Made by a program: the position numbers and the translations under genes
The notes under the pieces: model-generated
What the model was told of the DNA's origin: nothing
Database searches by the model: none
The model's input: the letters and a program-made list of their open reading frames with translations, nothing else
Source: Nanobdellota archaeon
Lineage (GTDB): Archaea; Nanobdellota; Nanobdellia; Woesearchaeales; GW2011-AR9
NCBI GenBank assembly: GCA_030695685.1
Contig: JAUYPT010000107.1
Span: 1-5,064 of the forward strand
Length of the DNA stretch: 5,064 nt
Direction: 5' to 3'
Shown: piece by piece, positions 1 to 4,989 of the stretch
How positions within the stretch are numbered: position 1 is the first letter of the stretch
Layout of the letters: each line of letters begins with the position of its first letter

Positions 1-1
1 G

Positions 2-424
2 CCGGAATTTATTGCCTATCGGGAAATGCCGGCAATGATCGAGGCGTATAATCTTATAGAACAAGAACCCGATCTTTTAATCGTCCACGGCAGCGGCATT
101 CTCCATCCCCGACACTGCGGGATTGCTTCTCATCTTGGATTAGCGTTAAACATCCCTACCATCGGTGTTACTGACTTTTTGCCGTTGGGAACAATAGAAA
201 AAGGAAATATTATTGTTGATAATATTATTGCTGGATTTGAAATTAAAACAAGAGACCATGCTAATCCTATCTATGCCTCGCCAGGACATCACATTTCCAC
301 TGGTTCTGTCTTAAACATCATTCCTAAAACCATCAAAACACCGCATAAAATGCCAGAGCCATTACATCTAGCGCAGAAGATTGCCAGGAAGAAAGTGAAG
401 AGTTTACGGCAGGAAAAGAAATAA
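2..424 (+). CDS. nfi: Endonuclease V, C-terminal part (5' end outside window), altered active site
   Basis: Endonuclease V normally nicks DNA or RNA next to deaminated bases, mainly inosine, using a metal-dependent RNase H-like fold. The reading frame is open from base 2, so the ATG at 26 is internal, and the first part of the protein lies outside the window. Recognisable family blocks are YREMP (family FREGP, with Glu89 encoded at 23-25), HGSGILHPRHCGIASH (family DGxGxxHPRxxGxASH), LNIPTIGV, and SPGHHIS followed by a late PEP. Aligning by eye to E. coli and Thermotoga enzymes, the metal-binding Asp110 is His (codon 86-88) and Lys139 is Asp (codon 173-175), while Glu89, His116 and the late His are kept. 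The first catalytic Asp lies upstream and cannot be seen. The length left after Glu89 fits a full-length C-terminus with a basic tail. The stop codon overlaps the convergent tRNA gene by one base. The family is certain; activity is doubtful. Confidence 0.9.
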   Translation, partial: PEFIAYREMPAMIEAYNLIEQEPDLLIVHGSGILHPRHCGIASHLGLALNIPTIGVTDFLPLGTIEKGNIIVDNIIAGFEIKTRDHANPIYASPGHHISTGSVLNIIPKTIKTPHKMPEPLHLAQKIARKKVKSLRQEKK

Positions 425-585
425 GCCCCCACCGAGACTTTCATACTGCTACACTATTTTGCTATATCGTGGGGTCGAACAAAGTGAGTATCCCACTTGA
501 ATACGACTCGCCTAGTGTAACTGGCATTTGAACTCGGGACCTCCTGATTACAAGTCAGGTGCTCTAGCCGCTGAGCTATGGGGGC
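424..585 (-). tRNA. tRNA-Thr (anticodon UGU) with a T-loop intron
   Basis: Read on the minus strand, the gene starts at 585 with acceptor strand GCCCCCA. It continues with a D-arm GCTC/GAGC (loop AGCGGCTA), A26, an anticodon stem CCTGA/TCAGG with loop CTTGTAA (anticodon UGU), variable AGGTC, then T-stem CCGAG and T-loop TTCAAA. The matching T-stem CTCGG (436-432), acceptor TGGGGGC (431-425) and discriminator T (424) appear only 89 nt later, so the gene is interrupted within the T-loop. Joining 585-527 to 437-424 gives a standard 73-nt cloverleaf with T-loop TTCAAAT. CCA is not encoded, as is common in archaea. The UGU anticodon, G1-C72, C2-G71 and U73 fit archaeal tRNA-Thr. A gene finder that ignores non-canonical introns would miss or truncate it. 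Confidence 0.9.
438..526 (-). other. tRNA-Thr intron at position 59/60, bulge-helix-bulge type
   Basis: The intron is 89 nt, from T526 to G438. The T-stem CCGAG/CTCGG is followed by a 4-bp helix TTCA (532-529) with TGAA (443-440). The 3' side has a three-base bulge AGT (439-437) and the 5' side AAT (528-526). Cutting after the second base of each bulge, as archaeal splicing endonuclease does, restores a 7-nt T-loop exactly. Deeper in, TACACTA (519-513) pairs perfectly with TAGTGTA (456-450), and a further hairpin GTGGG (496-492)/CCCAC (473-469) is possible. The 5' bulge is less regular than the strict consensus because T526 could pair with A444. The intron is too short to encode a homing endonuclease, and I see no box C/D pair in it. 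Confidence 0.82.
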
Positions 586-610
586 TTTAAATCGAAAATT
601 GAGTTAAATA

Positions 611-620
611 CTTTATTAAG
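611..620 (-). promoter_or_regulatory. Possible TATA box of the tRNA-Thr gene
   Basis: CTTAATAAAG on the minus strand lies 26-35 nt upstream of the tRNA 5' end and follows an A-rich GAAAA stretch that could act as BRE. It fits in the 39-nt gap after the JAMM gene. The tRNA could instead be processed from a read-through transcript of the upstream genes. Confidence 0.35.
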
Positions 621-624
621 TTTT

Positions 625-1176
625 CTAATCATATACAGAAAATCGTGCCGGCTCGCACATTACCACCATTAACACAGCCGGATTCTTTTCCTGCGATTGT
701 TTCAGCATCTTCAAATCAGTCTGCGATGCTAGACAGCTCTTATAGGGATGGCTGTGTAAAATGATCAGTGAATCTGAAGAACACGGCTCAAATATAACAT
801 GATTAAACGATTGCTCATACATAACAGGTTGATAAAAAGAATGGATATAATAATCTGCGTTTACGTTTGCACCCTGTAAACAGACACTAAATTCTACTTT
901 TTGTTCTGCAAAATAAATTTGCTGTAGTTCCCGGTGAACATCATTCTCAAAAATGATCGAGAAGCCATCAAGAGTAATGACGTTGTTTTCTAATGGTGCA
1001 GATTGCAATTGCCCTCGGATGATCCCTGCTAAAGGATAATCACTAAAAATAGAAAAAAAAAGTAACATGAGTAATCCTATCCCCATAATAAAAACAACTA
1101 TTTTCTTCCATTTTGATTCTTCCGGAGCTTCAAAAATAGTAGTATCATCAACTATGTCTATCTCCTCTGGTTTCAT
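625..1176 (-). CDS. Membrane-anchored JAMM/JAB-domain putative metallopeptidase
   Basis: This 183-aa protein has an acidic N-terminus (1-24) ending in KWKK, one membrane segment at about 26-44 (IVVFIMGIGLLMLLFFSIF), and a C-terminal JAB/MPN domain from about residue 60. The JAMM zinc signature is complete: Glu95 in EFSVCLQG, then His141-Ser-His143-Pro with Ser151 and Asp154, matching HxHPx6SxxD. JAMM enzymes are zinc peptidases that cut isopeptide bonds or C-terminal tails of ubiquitin-like proteins, such as archaeal SAMPs; the substrate here is unknown. The basic residues before the membrane segment suggest N-inside, which would put the catalytic domain outside the cytoplasm. Four cysteines (99, 132, 148, 174) in that domain are compatible with disulfides. 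The ATG is 1 nt after the stop of the upstream YdjM-like gene, so the two are probably co-transcribed. A weak AGAGGA lies 12 nt upstream of the start. The domain call is firm; substrate and topology are inferred. Confidence 0.85.
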   Translation of the reverse strand: MKPEEIDIVDDTTIFEAPEESKWKKIVVFIMGIGLLMLLFFSIFSDYPLAGIIRGQLQSAPLENNVITLDGFSIIFENDVHRELQQIYFAEQKVEFSVCLQGANVNADYYIHSFYQPVMYEQSFNHVIFEPCSSDSLIILHSHPYKSCLASQTDLKMLKQSQEKNPAVLMVVMCEPARFSVYD

Positions 1177-1177
1177 C

Positions 1178-1696
1178 TCAGAATTGAATCCTCTTGCGCG
1201 ACCATAAATAAAAAATCCAGCTCACTCCTAACGCCATATCGACTAACGCCGATTCCAAAAATCGCCGCAACGCCGGCGCAGCAGCATTCAGGAATGATGG
1301 TGTTGCCGGATCAAAATAGGTTACGGAAGTGTATGAAAAGTGCAACAAGCTCGGCCAGAATAATGGCACGCCGGCAGAGAAAAACATGTCCATCATTAGG
1401 TGAGTCATAATTCCACCAGCAATGGCATACATAAACGAAAAGCTGTTTTTATTTCCAAGAAAACGGAACAGAAGATATACTAACAGCGGTGCAACAACAA
1501 CAAAGAATAAACTATGAGTAAAAGTGCGATGGAGCTCCGTTCCCAGTGTCCAGTCCAACAAAAAATCAATGTCTGGTAGTACTCCACCTAATAACAGAAA
1601 AAACCAGGCTTTCTGGCGTATCTTTTTCCTGGTTGCAAATTGATACACTTTTCCAGCAAACCAGGCAATAATAAGATGGGTAAATCCAAACGACAT
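1178..1696 (-). CDS. YdjM-type (DUF457) membrane-bound metal-dependent hydrolase
   Basis: This 172-aa polytopic protein has the YdjM family signature. His7 is in an N-terminal THLIIAWFAGK block, PDID (41-44) follows GGVL, HRTFTHS carries His56 and His61, and GGIMTHLMMDMFFSAG carries His99 and Asp103. These His/Asp residues lie at membrane boundaries and are thought to bind metal. About four to five hydrophobic segments are visible (roughly 3-18, 31-49, 62-80, 88-107, 148-165). The family is related to membrane hydrolases of the phospholipase C/P1 nuclease type, but true substrates are mostly unknown; a role in lipid or envelope metabolism is only a guess. Length is typical. The ATG at 1696 has no Shine-Dalgarno sequence but has a TATA-like box 27 nt upstream, pointing to a leaderless message. 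It is the first gene of a pair with the JAMM gene, separated by a single base. Confidence 0.88.
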   Translation of the reverse strand: MSFGFTHLIIAWFAGKVYQFATRKKIRQKAWFFLLLGGVLPDIDFLLDWTLGTELHRTFTHSLFFVVVAPLLVYLLFRFLGNKNSFSFMYAIAGGIMTHLMMDMFFSAGVPLFWPSLLHFSYTSVTYFDPATPSFLNAAAPALRRFLESALVDMALGVSWIFYLWSRKRIQF

Positions 1697-1717
1697 TGTT
1701 TCAAAAGAAAATCATCG

Positions 1718-1728
1718 TTTTAAATAAG
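1718..1728 (-). promoter_or_regulatory. TATA box of the YdjM-JAMM gene pair
   Basis: CTTATTTAAAA on the minus strand is centred about 27 nt upstream of the ATG at 1696, the usual archaeal TATA-to-start distance. Transcription would therefore begin at or within a few bases of the start codon (leaderless). It lies in the 61-nt gap after the orphan gene, showing that the pair can be transcribed independently of it. Confidence 0.55.
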
Positions 1729-1757
1729 TAATGAATTTTTAATCTTAAATCTAACTA

Positions 1758-2195
1758 TTAGTCAAAATCAAAATAATCCCTAACACCATTCGGCATCAAT
1801 GCAGTCGCTTCCCTACTTCCAAAAAGATTATAGACTGTTTGTATCTGTCCTTTACGATTATGATGTTGATAATAACAATAGTGGCCATGCGGTGAAATAT
1901 TAGAAATCATAAGTCTTCCTTTAGTATCTTCCAGTATGAAATCAAGAGAAGTGCCAAGAGGATCGTGCTCAAACTTCGTGATTATTGCTTCCGTCAAAGG
2001 AGTACCGTGATTACCAACATGAATTTTATAGGATAATGGGGTGCCAATTTTTCTGCCTTCAATCACCCACCATACTTTTCCTCTCGTAGTAACTTTACCC
2101 GGTTCACTATCAGAATAGCCGACATAAAGGGCTATCCTTCCTTCCGACAGCCCCTCAACATTTGGCCCTTCCGATAAATATATTTCTAATGACAC
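1758..2195 (-). CDS. Hypothetical protein of about 145 aa, no recognised family
   Basis: I do not recognise this protein. It has no signal peptide or membrane segment. It is rich in short beta-prone stretches (GRIALYVGYS, KVWWVIEGRK, LSYKIHV, LDFILED, GRLMISNI), with a His/Tyr-rich patch HGHYCYYQHHNRKGQ and an acidic aromatic end, DYFDFD. It looks like a small soluble all-beta domain. The frame has no in-frame ATG near its start. A TTG at 2210 would give 150 aa and the GTG at 2195 gives 145 aa. I prefer GTG because a clear TATA box is centred about 26 nt upstream of it, which would make the transcript leaderless, whereas TTG lies only 11 nt from that box. Its codon use and base composition resemble its neighbours. 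It is divergent from the GTPase gene, across a MITE-like insertion. The long open frame with a well-placed promoter argues for a real gene. Confidence 0.68.
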   Translation of the reverse strand: MSLEIYLSEGPNVEGLSEGRIALYVGYSDSEPGKVTTRGKVWWVIEGRKIGTPLSYKIHVGNHGTPLTEAIITKFEHDPLGTSLDFILEDTKGRLMISNISPHGHYCYYQHHNRKGQIQTVYNLFGSREATALMPNGVRDYFDFD

Positions 2196-2214
2196 ATGAC
2201 AGCTGTTCAAAATT

Positions 2215-2226
2215 CTTTTTATAAAA
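2215..2226 (-). promoter_or_regulatory. TATA box of the orphan gene
   Basis: TTTTATAAAAAG on the minus strand is a strong archaeal TATA match. Its centre is about 26 nt upstream of the GTG at 2195 and only 11 nt from the alternative TTG at 2210, so it decides the start in favour of 2195. Confidence 0.55.
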
Positions 2227-2252
2227 TTATAGATATTCTAGGATCTAAAACA

Positions 2253-2261
2253 TTTCCACAC
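2253..2261. repeat. Left direct repeat (target-site duplication) of the MITE-like element
   Basis: TTTCCACAC is repeated exactly at 2406-2414, directly outside both ends of the inverted-repeat element. A tenth base, G, also matches, but on the left it is better counted as the first base of the element. Confidence 0.65.
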
Positions 2262-2405
2262 GGCGTTGTTGCGAAACCCTACACTTTGGCTGGTGTGAAG
2301 CCTGTTTCCGCTTCTCCCTTCGTCTAAACTCTGGTCGTCTCGCAGAACTTTGCGAGGCTCTCTTCCTAGGCGAAGACACACCAGCACTAGTTTCGCAACA
2401 ACCTC
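2262..2405. mobile_element. MITE-like non-autonomous inverted-repeat element, 144 bp
   Basis: The ends form 16-bp terminal inverted repeats matching at 14 positions: left GGCGTTGTTGCGAAAC, and right (reverse complement) GAGGTTGTTGCGAAAC, including a perfect 13-bp core (2265-2277 with 2390-2402). A subterminal 9-bp pair GCTGGTGTG (2289-2297)/CACACCAGC (2377-2385) and a central hairpin CTCGCA/TGCGAG (2339-2344, 2351-2356) extend the fold. A 9-10-bp direct repeat flanks the element. It appears richer in G+C than its AT-rich surroundings and has no convincing coding content. Short length, terminal inverted repeats and flanking duplication are the standard signature of a miniature transposon moved by a transposase elsewhere. 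From memory the ends resemble IS5-family (IS903-like, 9-bp duplication) or IS6-family ends, but I cannot assign the family. It could alternatively be a structured RNA, though that would not explain the direct repeats. Confidence 0.68.
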
Positions 2406-2414
2406 TTTCCACAC
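2406..2414. repeat. Right direct repeat (target-site duplication) of the MITE-like element
   Basis: Exact copy of TTTCCACAC at 2253-2261. It ends a few bases upstream of the GTPase promoter, so the insertion stopped just short of the BRE/TATA region. Confidence 0.65.
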
Positions 2415-2415
2415 G

Positions 2416-2433
2416 AAAAGCTAATAAATAAAG
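2416..2433 (+). promoter_or_regulatory. Promoter (BRE/TATA-like) of the GTPase gene
   Basis: An A-rich AAAAG (2416-2420) is followed by CTAATAAATAAAG (2421-2433), centred about 24 nt upstream of the ATG at 2451. There is no Shine-Dalgarno sequence, so the message is probably leaderless. The MITE-like insertion lies immediately upstream. Confidence 0.5.
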
Positions 2434-2450
2434 ATTAATCCTGCGAACAG

Positions 2451-3650
2451 ATGATTGTCGGAATTGTTGGGAAGCCAAATGTCGGAAAAAGCACCTTCTT
2501 TAAAGCATCGACGTTAGCAGACGCAGAAATTGCCAATTATCCCTTCGTGACGATTAAACCGAATGAAGGTGTTGGTTTCGTTAAAATAAACTGTGTCGAT
2601 AAAGAGTTTGGCAGGCAGTGTAATCCCAGAACTGGCTATTGCAGCAGCCATAAGCGGTTCGTGCCGGTAAATCTGATTGACGTTGCCGGCTTAGTTCCCG
2701 GAGCGCATGAAGGCAAAGGCATGGGCAACCAATTTTTAGATGACTTGCGGCAGGCAGATGCGCTGATTCATGTGATTGATCTTTCCGGCTCTACCAATGA
2801 AAAAGGGGAAGTTATCGAGCCTGGCAGTTATGACCCTGCCGAAGACGTGCGCTTTTTAGAAGTGGAATTAGATATGTGGTATATTGGCATCATCAAAAAG
2901 GGTTGGGAGAAATTTGCCCGAACTGTTGTTCAGGAAAAACAAAATGTCACTATTGCCTTAGCCAAACAATTATCAGGGTTGAAAGTAACGGAAGCGATGA
3001 TAGAAGAAGCAATTGAACTGTTACATTTAGACAAAGAAAAGCCAATGCAGTGGAAGGAAGAAGAGTTCCAAAAATTAGCAACACTTCTGCGGCAGAAGAC
3101 AAAGCCAATGATCATTGCCGCAAACAAAATTGATACACCACATGCTCATCAAAAATTAAATCTCTTACGACAACAATTTCCACGCTATCTTTTCGTCGGC
3201 TGTTCCGCAGAATCAGAGCTGGCATTGAAAGAAGCAGCTAAAGCAGGATTGATTAATTATATTCCAGGGGAAAATAATTTTACGATTGCCGCAGCAGAAA
3301 AATTAAATGAAAAACAAAAAAAAGCGTTAGATTTTATTAAAGCCAACGTTTTGGAAAAATATGCCTCAAGCGGTGTCCAGGATGTCCTCGATAAGGCAGT
3401 TTTTGAGTTGTTAGGATACATTGCTATCTTTCCTGGCGGTGCTACAAAATTGGAAGATAAAGATGGCAACGTTCTGCCAGACTGCTTCCTGCTGCCGATG
3501 AAAAGCACTGCACTCGATTTTGCTTATAAGCTGCACACTGATCTCGGAAAAAATTTTATCCGCGCCATTGACGTCAAAACTAAAAGAACAGTCGGTAAAG
3601 AACATAAGTTGCAGCATCGGGATGTTGTTGAAATCATCGCCGGGAAATAG
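2451..3650 (+). CDS. Archaeal Obg/YchF-related GTPase with C-terminal TGS domain
   Basis: This 399-aa protein is a full-length member of the archaeal Obg-like GTPase family. GTPase motifs in order are G1 GKPNVGKS (7-14), G2 in NYPFVTIKPNEG (Thr34), G3 DVAGLVPGAHEGKG (77-90), G4 NKID (225-228) and G5 CSA (251-253). A helical insert spans about 130-215. A TGS domain, a small RNA-contacting fold, occupies about 325-399. The canonical NKID predicts GTP preference, unlike bacterial YchF and human OLA1, whose NxxE motif gives ATP preference. Relatives act on ribosomes or translation; the exact role in archaea is not settled. Cysteines 48, 57 and 64 (NC, CNPRTGYC) sit in the region where archaeal relatives, as I recall, have a Cys cluster. 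The ATG at 2451 is chosen because G1 begins at residue 7 and the promoter lies about 24 nt upstream. The gene is divergent from the orphan gene, and the coiled-coil gene follows after 49 nt. Confidence 0.95.
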   Translation: MIVGIVGKPNVGKSTFFKASTLADAEIANYPFVTIKPNEGVGFVKINCVDKEFGRQCNPRTGYCSSHKRFVPVNLIDVAGLVPGAHEGKGMGNQFLDDLRQADALIHVIDLSGSTNEKGEVIEPGSYDPAEDVRFLEVELDMWYIGIIKKGWEKFARTVVQEKQNVTIALAKQLSGLKVTEAMIEEAIELLHLDKEKPMQWKEEEFQKLATLLRQKTKPMIIAANKIDTPHAHQKLNLLRQQFPRYLFVGCSAESELALKEAAKAGLINYIPGENNFTIAAAEKLNEKQKKALDFIKANVLEKYASSGVQDVLDKAVFELLGYIAIFPGGATKLEDKDGNVLPDCFLLPMKSTALDFAYKLHTDLGKNFIRAIDVKTKRTVGKEHKLQHRDVVEIIAGK

Positions 3651-3665
3651 TCTCTCCTGGATACA

Positions 3666-3678
3666 AATAATTAAAAAA
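3666..3678 (+). promoter_or_regulatory. TATA box of the coiled-coil gene
   Basis: AATAATTAAAAAA in the 49-nt gap between the two plus-strand genes is centred about 28 nt upstream of the ATG at 3700, fitting a leaderless or nearly leaderless transcript separate from the GTPase gene. Co-transcription with the GTPase cannot be excluded. Confidence 0.45.
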
Positions 3679-3699
3679 CCGGTATACTCTTATTTCTGA

Positions 3700-4971
3700 A
3701 TGAATTGGCTGAACCGTTTTTTGCAGTTATTTAAGAAAAAAAAGATCATTGAGATAGTGCCTATTCCTATTGCTCATCTTATACCATGGATCCAGAACCA
3801 ATCACAGGAAATAAGGACTACATCACGCCTGGATAACACTCTTGCAGACTATAAACAGAAACTGCATCAACGGCGTTGGATAGTTGAGTACTATCTTGAT
3901 CAATGGGAAGAAAAAAATGTAGATGAAAAGATCCAACTTTTTCTCAGTAAAACGCGGCAGATTGTAGAAAAAATTTCTTTCCCCGAAAAAGATGATATTG
4001 AAGCTATACTAACAGCAAATTCTCTGCGTAAAGAAGAAATTGAGATCTTGATTGAGGAGATTGAACAAAGTCCATTTGCGCATCAGTTTCAAAACCTTAT
4101 TGACAGCCAAAAAGGACAAGAAAAAAACAGCGTTGCGGTTAACCCTCTTCTGAAAGAGTTGGTGGAACTCAACGGCATCATGATCAATCTGGAACAGAAA
4201 GCAAGCCGCAGCGGCTTGCGCACGATCAAAAGTTTAATCCTCAAAGAACGGGAACTGCAGCAATCGGTAGTACAGCTCAAAGAATTACAGCAGAAAGTAG
4301 AGCGGCAGAGAGATAAACTACATCTTGCAGAAAAAATGAAGCAGGAAAAAGAAGTTGAATTATCATTATTACAACAACATCCTCACTATCAAGAAGTTCA
4401 GAAAAAGCAAGAGAAGAAAGCAATTATCACCCAAAAAATAAAAGAGCGAAAAGACAAGGTAACCATGATCTTTAATCAACTAAATCCATTGCTGCAGCAA
4501 TACCAGCAATTGCATCCTGAAAATACAACAATTACAGCATATCTTACTGATGCTAATGAAGCAGTAGTTGCTGATGAAGGTTTACAGATTAATCATATTC
4601 TTAAACACTGCCGGGCTGCACTCGACAGCAAAAGATTTACCATTCCTGAGGATCACAAAAATATCATTATCAAGACCTTGGAAAAAGTAGATGCCCAGTT
4701 CTGCACGAAAGTCCAGCAGCATTGCATCCATTTCCAGAAAGAGCTGCAGGAGCTGGAATCAGCACTGGAAGACCGTCATTTTATTGCCAAGATCGAAGAT
4801 GTCCAATATCGGCAGAACCATTTTTCCACACTGGCGGAAGAAGTGCAGGAAAAGATTTCTTCCTTGGAATCGGAAATAGAAGAGATTGAAGACAAACAAT
4901 TTGCGGATAAGTCATTATTTGAAAATATGGTCAGGATGACTTTTGGAAAAGGAATTGAAATAATACTTTAA
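3700..4971 (+). CDS. Large coiled-coil protein of unknown function
   Basis: This 423-aa protein matches no family I can name. It opens with a short amphipathic, basic segment (LNRFLQLFKKKK, 4-15) that could bind a membrane surface or a partner. A Pro-rich stretch IVPIPIAHLIPWI (19-31) follows. Residues 35-130 are helical and charged. A heptad-rich Gln/Glu/Lys coiled coil covers about 180-265. A break follows at LHPENTTITAYLTDANEA (271-288), then a helical segment and a second acidic coiled coil at about 330-400. The layout of two coiled coils joined by a hinge suggests a structural or scaffold protein, for example one acting on membranes, chromosomes or division, but there is no ATPase motif, so it is not an SMC protein. 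It has no signal peptide or long hydrophobic segment and is probably cytoplasmic. The start has its own TATA-like box and no Shine-Dalgarno sequence. Confidence 0.85.
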   Translation: MNWLNRFLQLFKKKKIIEIVPIPIAHLIPWIQNQSQEIRTTSRLDNTLADYKQKLHQRRWIVEYYLDQWEEKNVDEKIQLFLSKTRQIVEKISFPEKDDIEAILTANSLRKEEIEILIEEIEQSPFAHQFQNLIDSQKGQEKNSVAVNPLLKELVELNGIMINLEQKASRSGLRTIKSLILKERELQQSVVQLKELQQKVERQRDKLHLAEKMKQEKEVELSLLQQHPHYQEVQKKQEKKAIITQKIKERKDKVTMIFNQLNPLLQQYQQLHPENTTITAYLTDANEAVVADEGLQINHILKHCRAALDSKRFTIPEDHKNIIIKTLEKVDAQFCTKVQQHCIHFQKELQELESALEDRHFIAKIEDVQYRQNHFSTLAEEVQEKISSLESEIEEIEDKQFADKSLFENMVRMTFGKGIEIIL

Positions 4972-4989
4972 GTCAAAGAAATTCGACCG

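Noticed and set aside
438..526. Box C/D guide RNA hidden in the tRNA intron, as in some archaeal tRNA-Trp introns
   Set aside because: No RUGAUGA and CUGA box pair with suitable spacing can be seen.
2262..2405. CRISPR repeat or phage attachment site
   Set aside because: There is a single inverted-repeat unit, no regular array of repeats and spacers, no adjacent integrase, and the flanking duplication fits transposition better.
2245..2478. A 77-codon minus-strand open frame through the intergenic region and into the GTPase start
   Set aside because: It runs across the MITE-like element, both direct repeats and the GTPase promoter. Its Arg/Ser-rich product has no domain-like pattern, and its start lies inside the GTPase gene. 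It is open because the insertion plus duplication is 153 bp, a multiple of three.
2930..3617. Minus-strand open frames inside the GTPase gene
   Set aside because: They are antisense shadows of a strongly conserved coding frame, with low-complexity products and no promoter.
4089..4280. Minus-strand open frame inside the coiled-coil gene
   Set aside because: Antisense shadow with a Ser/Cys/Arg-rich product typical of reversed Glu/Lys/Gln codons.
4691..4879. Plus-strand open frame in a second frame of the coiled-coil gene
   Set aside because: Out-of-frame reading of the coiled-coil gene, giving a Ser/Arg/Lys-rich product without its own promoter.
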